DNA from: Macrosoma leucophasiata
Lineage: Eukaryota; Arthropoda; Insecta; Lepidoptera; Hedylidae
Assembly (NCBI GenBank): GCA_036365455.1
Contig: JAWQUS010000010.1
Location: forward strand, 20,322,501 to 20,386,500
Length of the DNA stretch: 64,000 nt
Direction: 5' to 3'
Part shown: positions 52,512 to 63,700 of the stretch, piece by piece
How positions within the stretch are numbered: the first letter of the stretch is position 1
Layout of the letters: each line of letters starts with the position of its first letter
The notes under the pieces: generated by a model
Told to the model about the DNA's origin: nothing
Seen by the model: the letters and a program-made list of their open reading frames with translations, nothing else
The model's database searches: none
Made by a program: the position numbers and the translations under genes

Positions 52512-52746
52512 TGCTGGTGGTAGAGTTCCAAGGCGAGTAGAAGCTCAAGGGCGTAGGAACCACCGCATTACCTAATTTATGTGTCGCTAAATGGTAGTGT
52601 TCAGCACTATCGTGTTGCGCTTAGAACTAGGTCTCAGGGGTGGCAGTTAATCTGAATGTTGACCTCTGGGTTTTGGGTAGATGTCTATAGGCTGCAGTCA
52701 TCACTTAACATCAATGTGAACTGCATTCTTGTTTGCCTCCTTCACT
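52512..52746 (+). repeat. SINE-A, diverged, with central deletion
   Basis: CTGGTGGTAGAGTTCCAAGG to GCATTCTTGTTTGCC. The GTCAGGTGG ... GGCATAAC segment is missing at the point where R1 is inserted in the 4.0-kb copy. Confidence 0.65.
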
Positions 52747-52770
52747 AAATTCAGAAGATAAGCCATGAGC

Positions 52771-53005
52771 AGTGAATATGTAGTAACACTACGTATAGAA
52801 TGGACACTTCGACGTCCCGCTCGATTTCTCCGCCTCATCCAACCTCCTCCCCTCATAAGAGCGACGTTTGCTATTTTCTACGTGCTACGCACCCAGGTGC
52901 ACGTGTAAATACATGTCACTGATTGATGTCTGTGTAATAGAGACCAAATTAAGCGTTTGTAATAGAAACCAAATTGGCCTAGTGTCCGCGGTGTGCCGTG
53001 AGTAG
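52771..53005 (+). repeat. repeat R1
   Basis: GGACACTTCGACGTCCCGC ... CACTGATTGATGTCTGTGTA, a short tandem of ATAGAAACCAAATT, then GTGTCCGCGGTGTGC. Lies 25 bp after a SINE-A. Confidence 0.6.
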
Positions 53006-53072
53006 ACCTGGGGCTATATAGTGGCAAATTTTAAAATTGTAGGAGTACCTACCTATACAAAAAATCCATATA

Positions 53073-53308
53073 TATAATATTCTCGTGTCTCAGTGTTTGT
53101 AATAATAAGAATATTCCTCCGAAAAGGCTGGATCGATCAGTATGAAATATTGTGTGTATATTTGGTAGGTATGAGAATCGGTAGTAGTCTATTTTTTACA
53201 TCCCTAAATGGTAGAGGTGTTTCTCACCAAATATTTTTTTCGACTTTTACCACACATAATGTTTTATTACCTCCAAGGCGATACGAAATTCGTCGGGGCA
53301 GTTAGTAA
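53073..53308 (+). mobile_element. Helitron-type element, diverged
   Basis: TATATATAATATTCTCGTGT ... CAAGGCGATACGAAATTCGT, CGGGGCAGTTAG|T. The terminus resembles family 1 with CTAG mutated to TTAG. Confidence 0.5.
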
Positions 53309-53759
53309 AATAATATAGATAATAAGATGAAAGAAATTCAGACATTCAAGGTAAAATGAGAGGGGTGAATAAAAAATCAACTTGTATAACACCAGTTTCA
53401 TCACCGGAACACCACCATTAGCAATATTTACTAAAGTGGTGATCTTTTCGAGTACTTAAATATAATTGTTGACGTTACCTGTATCACATTTGTCGATTTG
53501 CAACTGATGGATGATTGCACTCTACCGCACTGGCATTTACTTTATAATTAAATTGATGTTTAACACTTCTAATCATTTGCTACTCACGTAACGTGCACGT
53601 AATCTAGTATTTATCCACAGTGAAATATGTACATGAAATATATGTGTACATGAGCCATACACACCCATAATTCGTAATCAAGTTAAAGAGTGAAGTTGGT
53701 AAGGTGTAATTATTCACTAATTATAATAAAATATAAAAATGCAACCCGTTTTCCTTGGT

Positions 53760-53967
53760 CACGGCATCACGCGTGAATGGCTTGACAGATTTGACTAAAA
53801 TTGAATGTCCAGGGAATGTTTATAAGGTAAGAAAATATGAATGAATTGAAAGAAAATAGTAAAAACTACCATTTCATTTTCCCATACAAATAGTCCGTAT
53901 CTATCAAACCTTTGACACATGTCATATTTTCATTCTGAGGCAATACGAAGTCTGCCGGGTCAGCTAG
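53760..53967 (+). mobile_element. Helitron-type element (family 1), 5' end degraded
   Basis: From GGCATCACGCGTGAATGGC through ATTGAATGTCCAGGGAATG to a good 3' end AAGTCTGCCGGGTCAGCTAG|T. Confidence 0.65.
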
Positions 53968-54079
53968 TAGCCTATAAAAGTAAAAGTTTTCCTGTTGCAA
54001 ATGCAAGAGTTTTGGCACACCCCGTTCCTTAGAAGATGACGATCGTGGTAGCTATCACAGATTAATTAATAGTATAGGC

Positions 54080-54360
54080 ATGGCATGCTTGTTTGCCACC
54101 TTCGTTAGAAAAAAAGTCAATTCTTGCTATGACGCAATAAAGTGCACTTTCTCTTCTCTTCTGTTTCGTAGGTATCTCTTCCGATGTGGTTAAGGTAGCT
54201 TTTTTGTATTTCGCCAAGGTGGATTCACCTACTTCTAAGTGTATACCTAAATTGCGGAGGGCGCAAGACCTGTCGCATCGTATCCAGCTCAGAATAAGTC
54301 GGTCAGTAAACATACACAGCGTTTCATACAGACTGAATGTGAGGGGGTAAACGTAGCAAT
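54080..54360. other. SINE-A tail scrap and an ambiguous open region
   Basis: SINE-A tail at 54,080-54,115. A pyrimidine-rich acceptor-like site (TCTCTTCTGTTTCGTAG) ends at 54,171 and is followed by about 57 open codons on the plus strand (ISSDVVKVAFLYFAKVDSPT start). The minus strand is also open (54,062-54,313). Neither is called as a gene. Confidence 0.3.
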
Positions 54361-54419
54361 GCTTATTTCATACATGGATCCCACTATGCACTGATTTCGG
54401 TACCGAGATGGCTTTAGGC

Positions 54420-54750
54420 CAGTGATTCCCAAAGTGGTCTATATCGACCCCTGGGGGTCTATAACAACGTAAAAGGGGTCTGCGTCAGCGAAAAAAATTT
54501 GGAGGTCCATGAAATGAAAATGGGGGTCCACGATAATGGATCTCAACACATACACTGATAGTACCAATTTACTTACATCATACCAGTGATTTCCTAAGTG
54601 GTCCATGGGAGACTCGATGGGGGTCTACGTAGGCGTGAATAAAAATTGGAAATATGGGAATGTGATATAAATGTAGCAAGGACGGGGATCCACAGAAACC
54701 AGAAAAAATTGTAAAGGGTCTTCTACAAGAAAAAATAGTTTGGGAACCAA
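54420..54750. mobile_element. hAT-MITE copy 3, inverted relative to copy 1
   Basis: CAGTGATTCCCAAAGTGGTC to AGTTTGGGAACC, including the internal end (CAGTGATTTCCTAAGTGG at 54,584). The two-unit structure of copy 1 is therefore shared. Confidence 0.75.
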
Positions 54751-56160
54751 GATGGCGGTGGCGATCCAAGTACCCAATATACCTACTCTACCCCCAAAGA
54801 GTTAGTACAATGAGTAGACAATATCATCTCGTTACAAAAATATATTCATTGACATTCCGATGTGATTATCTAGTGTTCTGATGAATATTATTATTTATTA
54901 TTACACAACGTATGTATTATTAAAAATCGTTTTGGGAATCCTTCAAGGCACAGAATAATTTCAGGAAAAACTTTCTTACATCGAGTTTAAAACTTATCCC
55001 ATCAGTAAAGTCATCTCAAAGTATAAAGGGACAAACATAAAAAAAAAACTTTTGACGAATCCATAACTTCTAACCTTCTATCGATTCTATTTATCATTGA
55101 AGATGAAGTCATCGATTTGTTTAAATATATTAAAACTCACCATGCTTCTATTCCAAATTAGACAATTGTTAACTCTATTTAACATTGCTTTAGGACTTCA
55201 CTATGAGTGATATCGTTGGCAGCATTACCCTGACAGGCGGAGCAGGTCATGTCAGAATAAATATACCAAATAAATTAGTTCATCGTCATTTATAAGAGAA
55301 ACTCAAGCTCCGTAACAGTCATTCGTCAAAAATAATGTTTCAATATTCTGTCTTAATAACTTACGATTATAATGACTTATGCACACAAGGGTTATTAAAA
55401 TAGAAAGTTACTGAAATTAGTCTAAATAAATGTTTATTTTATGTAACATCGAGAATGATCTTGACCAATTTTAAAACAGGAAAAGGGTTTTACTTAAATA
55501 TGTACTTGATTATTATGTTTATGAATTTAGTTATTTTCTTAATGGTGAATCCATCTTCATACAAATATTTTTTATTATCTTTTATGTATGAGCTTAACGA
55601 ACCCGACTTTGAATAATTCAGCCTTAGTCATCTTATTTAAAAAAAATCACGTTGAGTTAACGATGATGAAAAGAAAGCCTACTTCTTATAAATGCTTCGA
55701 TTGCTACAGTTATAAATTTGGTCTAAGACAGTTTGATTATGAGTGCTTGTACAAAGCTAAGAAACAAAATACGATGTGGAAAAGACCAGAGTCTGGCAGA
55801 ATTACCCTAATAGTTGGTAATTGCCAAGAGCGTAAAGAAAAATAAATAAAGAAAAATGTGGAAAAGTATGTGCCCTAAAACGTATCAGGGAAATTTCCTT
55901 GATTCGTTATCTAATAAAACTAGATCATTTACAATTTTGGCATTACAAATTCATGTATAATTTATTGGCCTAGACGAAGAACCTCGAAACAACAACATAT
56001 TTTCGCACTCAGGTACAGGAGTATTTCGACCTAGGTACTACCAACCGATGACTAGAGAATGAAAGTTGCACCGCCCCTAATCGCATATGTCTTATGTGTG
56101 CCACCACTACGTCCTAAGCTGAGGATATTACCCGTGGGCCTCTAATTTATTTAGGCTCAG
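54751..56160. other. no gene called
   Basis: AT-rich. An 85-codon frame at 55,588-55,845 (with YKCFDCYSYKFGLRQFDYEC) shows a C-x2-C and a later Cys, but no family I recognise and no splice context. Confidence 0.3.
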
Positions 56161-56162
56161 AG

Positions 56163-56420
56163 CAGAGAATATGTGAGTGGACACTTCGACGTCCCGCCCG
56201 ATTTGCCCGCATCACTCAACCCCTTCCCCTCTTACGGTTGGTATTTTGTACGTGCTAGGCACACAGGTGCGCATGTAAATACACGTCACTGATTGATGTC
56301 TGTGTAATAGAAACCAAATTAAGCGTTTGTATGGAATTTCGGCGGAGTGTCCGCGGTGTGCTGAGAGTTCTTTTCGCTCGATTGCCCGATGAAATAAACT
56401 AGTGACGTCTCGTGACCAGC
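56163..56420 (+). repeat. repeat R1, longest copy
   Basis: GAATATGTGAGTGGACACTT to GATTGCCCGATGAAATAAAC. It includes GGAATTTCGGCGGAGTGTCC, absent from the 4.0-kb copy. Confidence 0.6.
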
Positions 56421-56463
56421 TGCCTACTTTTTTTAATGGACTTAGACATTTTAAAAACTTTTA

Positions 56464-56771
56464 ACTGCCTCAGTAGCCTAGTGTTAGCAGGCCACTATTA
56501 CTACGCTGAGGTCCTGGGTTCGATTCCCGGGTAGGGGGTTATCAGAGATAATGGTGAAAAAGCCTTTATCTCTGGTTCTATTGGGATTATTCCGTTTTCT
56601 GGAAATTTCCCAGTACCTCAAAGTTTGGTAATGTGCCCGGAGATGTCAACAGGCTCGCCACCTGTTACATGGGCCAAAACGTAACCGGCGAATCGTGGGT
56701 GTTTGCATGAATGCTTGAATGCATGCATTTACCTCTGCCTACCCCTTCGGGGATTACAGGCGTGAAGTTAC
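56464..56771 (+). repeat. SINE-B, full length (first unit of a dimer)
   Basis: CTCAGTAGCCTAGTGTTAGC, GGTTCGATTCCCGGG, tail CAGGCGTGAAGTTAC. One A-box base differs (GTGTTAGC). Confidence 0.8.
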
Positions 56772-56781
56772 ACAATCACGG

Positions 56782-57004
56782 TGTAAAATCCTTTATCTCT
56801 AGTTCTATTGGGTTTTTTTTTTCATTTTGTGGAAATTTCTCAGAACCTCGAAATTTGGTAATGTGCCCAGAGATGTCAATAGGCTCGCCACCTGTTGCAT
56901 GGGTCAAAACGTAACCGGCGAATCGTGGGTGTTTGCATGTATGAAAGTATGCATTAATTTCTTCCTACCCCTTCGGGGATTACAGACATGAAGTTACGTT
57001 TCTT
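56782..57004 (+). repeat. SINE-B body without tRNA head (second unit of a dimer)
   Basis: Starts at TGTAAAATCCTTTATCTCTA and repeats the whole body and tail in the same orientation, diverged from the first unit. Confidence 0.75.
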
Positions 57005-57132
57005 AAAAAACCAACCTAGGTAGGTAATGTAAAATCAAATTCTCTGTCCCAATTTGTCATATTTAATGAGCTGACGACCATACTGCTCCATACTGGTCAT
57101 TCGTCTCTTGGTAACCGTGATTAATGTAGTTA

Positions 57133-57436
57133 AGGTATTTTTTTTATTTTTTTTTATTTAATAAATGTGACAAACAAACATGCAGTTCACATTGATGTTA
57201 AGTGATGACTGCAGCCTATAGACACCCACACAATGACCAGAGGTCAAAACGCAGATGCGCTGCCACTCCTGAGGCCTAAGGTGTTATGGCCTCTGTGCCT
57301 GAAATTACAGGGCCGTACATTACCACCTGACCGGAACACGATAGTGCTGAACACTACCATTTAGCGGCAAGTATATTAGGTAATGCGGTGGTGCCTACGC
57401 CCACGAGCTCCGTCACTGGAGCTCTACCACCAGTAA
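57133..57436 (-). repeat. SINE-A, full length
   Basis: T-rich start, body near consensus (shares CTGCCACTCC and GTTATGGCCTCTGTGCCTGA variants with the 41,077 copy), head CTCTACCACCAGTAAAAA. Confidence 0.8.
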
Positions 57437-57442
57437 AAATTA

Positions 57443-57726
57443 CACAGAGCAACACGGGCCGGGCGGCCGCGGCGGACCGGAGGGGAGTAGCCATATGCAG
57501 GCGTTCCCCTCTGTCAAAGTACAAGCCCAAATGGGCCGATATGTTTAAGTGTGCGTGAAATTTATGTATTTTGTTAAAGTCAATGTGTGAGTTTGTAGTG
57601 ATAGACGATTTTTGTTGTGTGCATCACACAGATGTCCCTCCGCAAAAAATGACTGACTGATTTGCGTCGGTAATAAACGCTATGGCTACTCCCCTCCGGT
57701 CGGCCGGTGGCTCGTGTTGCTCTATG
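57443..57726. mobile_element. CATAG-MITE copy 3, opposite orientation
   Basis: CACAGAGCAACACGGGCC to TTGCTCTATG with well-kept inner TIR (GGCGGACCGGAGGGGAGTAG). Flanks ATTA / ATTA agree only over four bases. Begins seven bases after a SINE-A head. Confidence 0.75.
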
Positions 57727-58446
57727 TAGCATTATTACATATTCTCTGGTTATAGCTCCACAATAATACGTAACATATCTCAATCATATTAGCATTTAGC
57801 TTAGCACGCGATCCGATAATTCCATACGCTATGACCGTACTTGCGAATTGGAGAGCACACTTATGTAAGTGTTTACATAATTCCCAATTGTATTTAGTGA
57901 TGACAATTACAGTAATTAGTGTAAGAGTAATTTGAGCCTAAGGGTGATTCGTATGTCTATTGGTAGCTAACCCTTAATATTAAGCGATACTCAGTCCACA
58001 GTGTATTCATTTATGTCTGTATGTCATATGATACTTTATTTCGTTTACTATTTTCGACAGTTCGATGGATAATACGTAGTATTATTACATTTGAGATTTG
58101 AATTACATTTGGTTTTACTTTACTAGCTAAAAGCAATTTTAATTTGTGCTAATTCGTCTTCTACTAGGCTTTATCTGTAATGTACCTACAGAGCAGGTAC
58201 CTACACGTATCATAAATATACATTCTCCATGAAATTCCCAATATGTTTATATTTTATAGAAAATTATTTTATAAAAAAATATAGTTTGCAAGCTGTAATT
58301 TTTTTTTATAAATCTAAACTTTTTCCTTCCAATAATGATAAATTTAAATAGATAGTGTTAGTTTACGAGTTTCCGAGTAAAGGTATTATTGGAATAACCA
58401 ATCGAAATAACTCAATAAGTCTTTGCCTAATTAAATAAATAAATAA
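57727..58446. other. no gene recognised
   Basis: AT-rich unassigned sequence. Confidence 0.35.
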
Positions 58447-58525
58447 AATACGCTTACACTCACAGCCCCACAGTAGGTATAAACCTGTGTCGTGGGTGCC
58501 GTTGTACACATACAACACATACACA
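58447..58525 (-). repeat. SINE-C, 3' end only
   Basis: CGCTTACACTCACAGCCCC to GTGCCGTTGTACACATACAA. Confidence 0.65.
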
Positions 58526-58734
58526 AGTAAAAGAAAAATTCAACTTAAGGTGTTCAAAAAGACATTACGCCTTGGCCAATTTGGTATTTAATATAAACGA
58601 GAAGAACTTTCCACAAAAACAATGAAGAGAAAAGTTATTTTGCACATGAATTAAGTAATAAACGTAGTAGAAATAACATAAAAGATTAGATAAGTACAAG
58701 TAGGTATACACGACTTTTCTGTTTAGTTTTTTTT

Positions 58735-59020
58735 TACTGGTAGTAGAGGTACTCCAGTGATGGAGCTCGCGGGCGTAGGCACCACTGCATTACCTAATAT
58801 AATTGCCGCTAAATGGTAGTGTTCAGCACTATCGTGTTCCGGTCAGGTGGTAATGTATGGCCCTGTAATTTCCGGCACAGAGGCATAACACCTTATGCCT
58901 CAGGAGAGGTAACGCATCTGCATCTTGACCTTGGTCTTTTGTGTGGGTGTCTATAGGCTGCAGTCATCACTTAACATCAAAGTGAACTGCTTGTTTGCCA
59001 CTTCCATTACATAAAAAAAA
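58735..59020 (+). repeat. SINE-A, full length
   Basis: CTGGTAGTAGAGGTACTCCA to GCTTGTTTGCCACTTCCATT and A8; the CATGCTT of the tail is shortened. Confidence 0.8.
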
Positions 59021-59404
59021 CTTACGCAGTCGATCCTAAGACGCGCAAAAATATTGTAGTACACACCCCTTAATTTCACATTCTGCTATTACCTCTAATA
59101 ACTAGTCGGAAGCTACATGTTGAAAGTTGGAAGCTTCTTGCTAGTGAAAAATGTCTCACGATTAAATCGATCGTTTCCTAGCGCCCGAGGCGCTTCTTTT
59201 ACTATAATTTGACAGTCGTCGATGGTCTTTGAGAACATTTAGACTGGGCCATGAAATTACTGACGTACAAATCATTTTCTTTATTTTTAAAATTCCCAGG
59301 AAGTTTGCGATTAATTATAATATAAATTATGTAACAGTTATTTAGTATAAATTAAAATTAGTGTTACATAGTTTTGCAAGGATAATTAATAAATTTTAAT
59401 CTCC
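59021..59404. other. no gene recognised
   Basis: AT-rich unassigned sequence. Confidence 0.35.
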
Positions 59405-59640
59405 TCATTTGGGCACGTTAAGCCGTCGGTCCCGGTTGCTATCGATAGATAGCAGTCGTTAAACCTTGTCGGAGGCCTTATGGGCGGTTTAAAAATATTC
59501 GACAGCGGGTTGGCCACTAACCTACCCACCTCAACCAATCCGCATTGGAGCAGCGTGGTGGAGTAAGCTCCAGGCCTCCCCCCCAAAAAGGGGAGAGACT
59601 CGTGCCCAGCAGCGGGACGTACAATGGGTTGCCATTATTA
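59405..59640 (+). repeat. 5S-SINE, 5'-truncated
   Basis: Starts GGGCACGTTAAGCCGTCGGT, so the 5S-like head is gone; complete tail to GGGTTGCCATTATTA. Confidence 0.75.
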
Positions 59641-60084
59641 AAATCTCCTCATTTTATAAGTTAAAAAAGATACCTTCGGAACATAATATATTGCACATTG
59701 AAAAATATTAAGATCATCAACGAAATGTTTTGTAGAATCGAAGGAGGTGTTTTACAATTCTCTTATATCTGTCAGGTGTATATTATAATACGTAGCTTAT
59801 GCTTCTTAATGAAGGAAAAGGTACATTTTTAAGAAATGTAAACAAATCTGTAAAAATTATATCCGCTCATGTTTTAAAACAGTGTTCATGGCCACAACTT
59901 AAGAAGTCGTTTGCTGTGCATTGGGTGTTTTATTCAATTAATAACTGTCTCAATGTAGATATACGTATAACTACTGATTTGCCAAAATAAATACTCTCAC
60001 AAGTGGAGTGGAAAGGAAATTGAGTTAGATATATTTGCATGAGCGTTCTGATGTTAGAAAAACATCGAAATATATTAAAAAAAC
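59641..60084. other. no gene called
   Basis: A 63-codon frame (59,799-59,990) has no recognisable feature. Confidence 0.3.
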
Positions 60085-60137
60085 ATGATTTTACGCCTGT
60101 AGTCCTGAAGGGGTAGGTAGAGATAAAACACACGCAT
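60085..60137 (-). repeat. SINE-B tail scrap
   Basis: TTTTACGCCTGTAGTCCTGA, AGGGGTAGGTAGAGAT. Confidence 0.5.
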
Positions 60138-60150
60138 TCAACGACGACAT

Positions 60151-60500
60151 AATTTATTTATTTAACTTTATTGCACAAAAACAATGTTGCACAAAAGGCG
60201 GACTTAATGCAACTAAAGGGCATTATATATTTTATTGGTCGTTATTTTCTCAATTATATATATGTACTTATGAATGTATATATATTTATAAATATCTAAT
60301 ATGTATATATATATGTATCCCGTATTTATTTACTATTATCTTTTATTATAAATATTATGTATTTACGATTTGTATAAGTATTTTATTATTTTTAAGTAAT
60401 TTCCCCTAATTGTTTTTTTTTAATCTCCGTGTCTATTTCGTTGTTTTCGAATCTACCCAAAGGTCAACCTTTGGGTATAGTCAGAGCCTCAGCAGCAGTA
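60151..60500 (-). repeat. LINE 3' end fragment, same family as the next element
   Basis: On the minus strand: AGTTGCATTAAGTCCGCCTT, TTGTGCAACATTGTTTTTG, ending AATAAATAAATT; 5' truncated. A SINE-B head scrap (60,483-60,520) adjoins. Confidence 0.55.
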
Positions 60501-60730
60501 GTGGCCTGCTACCACTAATACATTGTTTTATTATTTCGACTACTGACGATACCCAATTATAAGCTTTATGGTATGAAAATATTTATTTTCAGTTCCTATG
60601 TTATATCAGAAAATACATAATAAATCTACTTACATTCTGATTTCTGATTAATAGGTTTTGTACCCAAAATCTCTTTCAGATAATTGATGATGTACATAAT
60701 AGAGGATACTGGTCTTTATTCTAAAGAATA

Positions 60731-63700
60731 TTTTATTTATTTATTCTTTTATGTATGCACAGAAATTATACATAAGGCGGACTTAACGCCACTAGGCGTT
60801 TTCTACCAGTCAACCTTCGGGTAGTGAGGATATCGACGAAGTAGGTGCAGCAATGGTACAAAAGTGAAAATATGAGAGACAGCTAAAAATATTATCATTA
60901 ATCAAATAATATATTTATATACCTACATATAATAGTAAACATACACAAAATATAAGTATTTATATTTAAAATAGATATGTACCTATAAATAGTTACGTTG
61001 CTGAATTAAAATATATATATACTAATACATACTAATATATAATATTACATACATGGACTAATATACAGTAAACCTATACAAAAAAAAAAAATGTCTACAT
61101 ATATATATATATATCACAATAATAAATAATAGAATGTCAGACTTGCCAAACTACTAGCCAACCGCATTGAGATAAAGTTCCCGAACTTGCCGCTTAAATG
61201 AGTACTTGCAGGTTGACCTCCTGATATTCACGGGAAGCGCGTTCCAAAGTTTTATTGCCGAAACGGTATATGAGTTAGAAATAAAACAAGTGTTGTGAAG
61301 AGGAATACCAAGGGTAAGATTTTCCGAAGAACGGAGATTAAGGTTATGTGAGATGCCCAGTTTTTGAAAATGTATACTAAGATAATTGGGAGAACATGGA
61401 TCATTAATAACGTTGAACAGTAAGGAAAGTGTCCTGACAGATCTTCTCTGGCGGATTGTAAGCCATTTTAATTTGGAGCGAAATGATGAAATGTGATCGA
61501 ATTTGCGGAGACCAAAAATGAAACGAATGCAGTTATTGAGAAGTCGATCCAATTTGTTCAAGTGCACCTGGGATAAGTCAGAACAGCAAACGTCTGCATA
61601 GTCAATAACGGGCAATATAAGAGCTTGAACCAGAAGTTTTTTGGTACTGGGTGGCAAAAAGTTTTTAAACCTGTATAAGGACCGCAGCGAAGATGTAACA
61701 ATATTGCTTACATTGCTAATTTGTTTATTCCAACTCAGAGTGGAATCAAGATAAAGGCCTAAATCTTTGACAGATGGCGAGAAAGGAATAAACAACCCGT
61801 TGTATATTATCGGCGGTAAAGCAAACATGTCAATCTTATTAATAAAATACTTACTGCCCAAAATAATGGCTTGACACTTAGAAATGTTAACCGTAATTCC
61901 ATAGTCATGGCACCATTGAGATATAATTTCCAAATTGCTATTAATAATTGAAATAGACCGCTCTAAATTCTTTGAATCCGATTGAGAATATAGCTGCAAG
62001 TCGTCGGCATACAGATGGTAAGAGCAATTGAGTCTGATGGTAAGAGAGTTTATAAATAGAGAAAATAATAAAGGAGAAAGTATAGCGCCCTGTGGTACAC
62101 CAGAGCATAAATCGCACCAATCGGATTTATTCCGATCAACACGAACAGCTTGCTGGCGACCACGAAGATAAGAAGAAAACCAATCCTGAACTATAGATGA
62201 AGCGCCAGTTTGTTGGATGGTAGCAATTAAAACATCATGGTCAACGGTGTTAAAAGCGTTGGAAAAATCAATAAGTACTAATACCGTCAGCTGAGAATTT
62301 TCCATTCCAACTCTCACGTCGTCAGTGATTTTAACTAAGGCTGTAGTCGTGCTGTGGCCTGGGCGAAAGCCAGACTGGTATTGAGAAACAAGACTGTGAC
62401 TAAAAATATGCCGCGCGAACTGCTTGTGGACAGCGGCTTCCAGAACCTTAGATAGGAACGGTAAAATGGATATCGGTCGAAAATGATTTACTAAACAGGG
62501 GTTAGAAATCTTAGGAAGTGGAGTAACATAAGCTTTGCGCCAGATTAAAGGGAAAGACCCTGTTTGTAGAGAATAATTGATAATGTGAGTGAAAGAGGGA
62601 AGTACGTAATCTAAAACAAGGAATATCATAGTTCTACTCACGTCATCACAGCCCGTGGCTTTCGATTTAATGGACGCCATTATCTTTCTGACTTCATCTA
62701 TAGTTATAGGAGAAAATGCGAATGAATATGGTACTGGCGAGGAAGTTATTTTACGGAGAGTTTGAGATTTAATTTGTTGATCAAGAACTGGGGTGGATGC
62801 AAAATATTGATTAAGAAGGTTTAAGGACAAGTTAGAAGATACAGAGCTTAGTTGTGATTTAGATAAGCCAAGAGATTTCAAAAACTTCCATAAGTCAGCC
62901 GGGGAACAGTCTAAGACATTTTGATAAATATAGTGGCGCTTGGCAGCCCTTACCATCTGATTGCAACGATTACGAGCGAGTTTGTATAAAGCCCAATTAT
63001 CTTCGCTGCGCTCTTTACGATATTTCCGGAAGGCCTTGTCTCTACGAGACATGGCCATACGAACCCCCCTGGTGATCCACGGCGCAGGCGGCCGCTTTAC
63101 ACGAACAGCCCGCAACGGAGCATGAGTATCAAATAATTTTAAAATATGTCCGTTAAAAATTGAAATTTTGTCGTCGATAGAAGTTTTTTGTTCTATTATA
63201 TTCCAGTCCAAGGCATGAGCATCTGAATTGAGCTTGTCAGGATCAATTTTATTCAAACTTCTTAATAATATAGTTGCCGGTTTAACTTTAGGGCTTTTAA
63301 TTTTATAAGTTAAATAGATAAGGTCATGCCTAGAGAGGCCGGGTGCAGCAAACTGGCCATGGTTACTGACATGATCGACAGAAGACGTTAGCATCAGATC
63401 AAGCCATGAGTCGTCAGTACCCACGTTTTGGTGTGTGGAACTAAGTGGTAACAAGGTAAGTCCCGTCGACTCAAGGATTGATCGGAGGCTATTGGATCTG
63501 GCGTTTACTTTCAACATGTCAGTGTTGAAGTCACCCATGACTATACAATGTTCGCAGTCTGTGACAATAGAGTCCAGGGCAGATTCTAATGTGGAGAAAT
63601 AATCGATAGCGGGCGGGCAATAAACAACTCCCAGAACGGCTTTGATCCCATGAACAGAAATCTCAATAAACATGTACTCAGCATCACCGATACCAGCAGA

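Noticed and set aside
59799..59990. 63-codon frame
   Set aside because: No domain or context.
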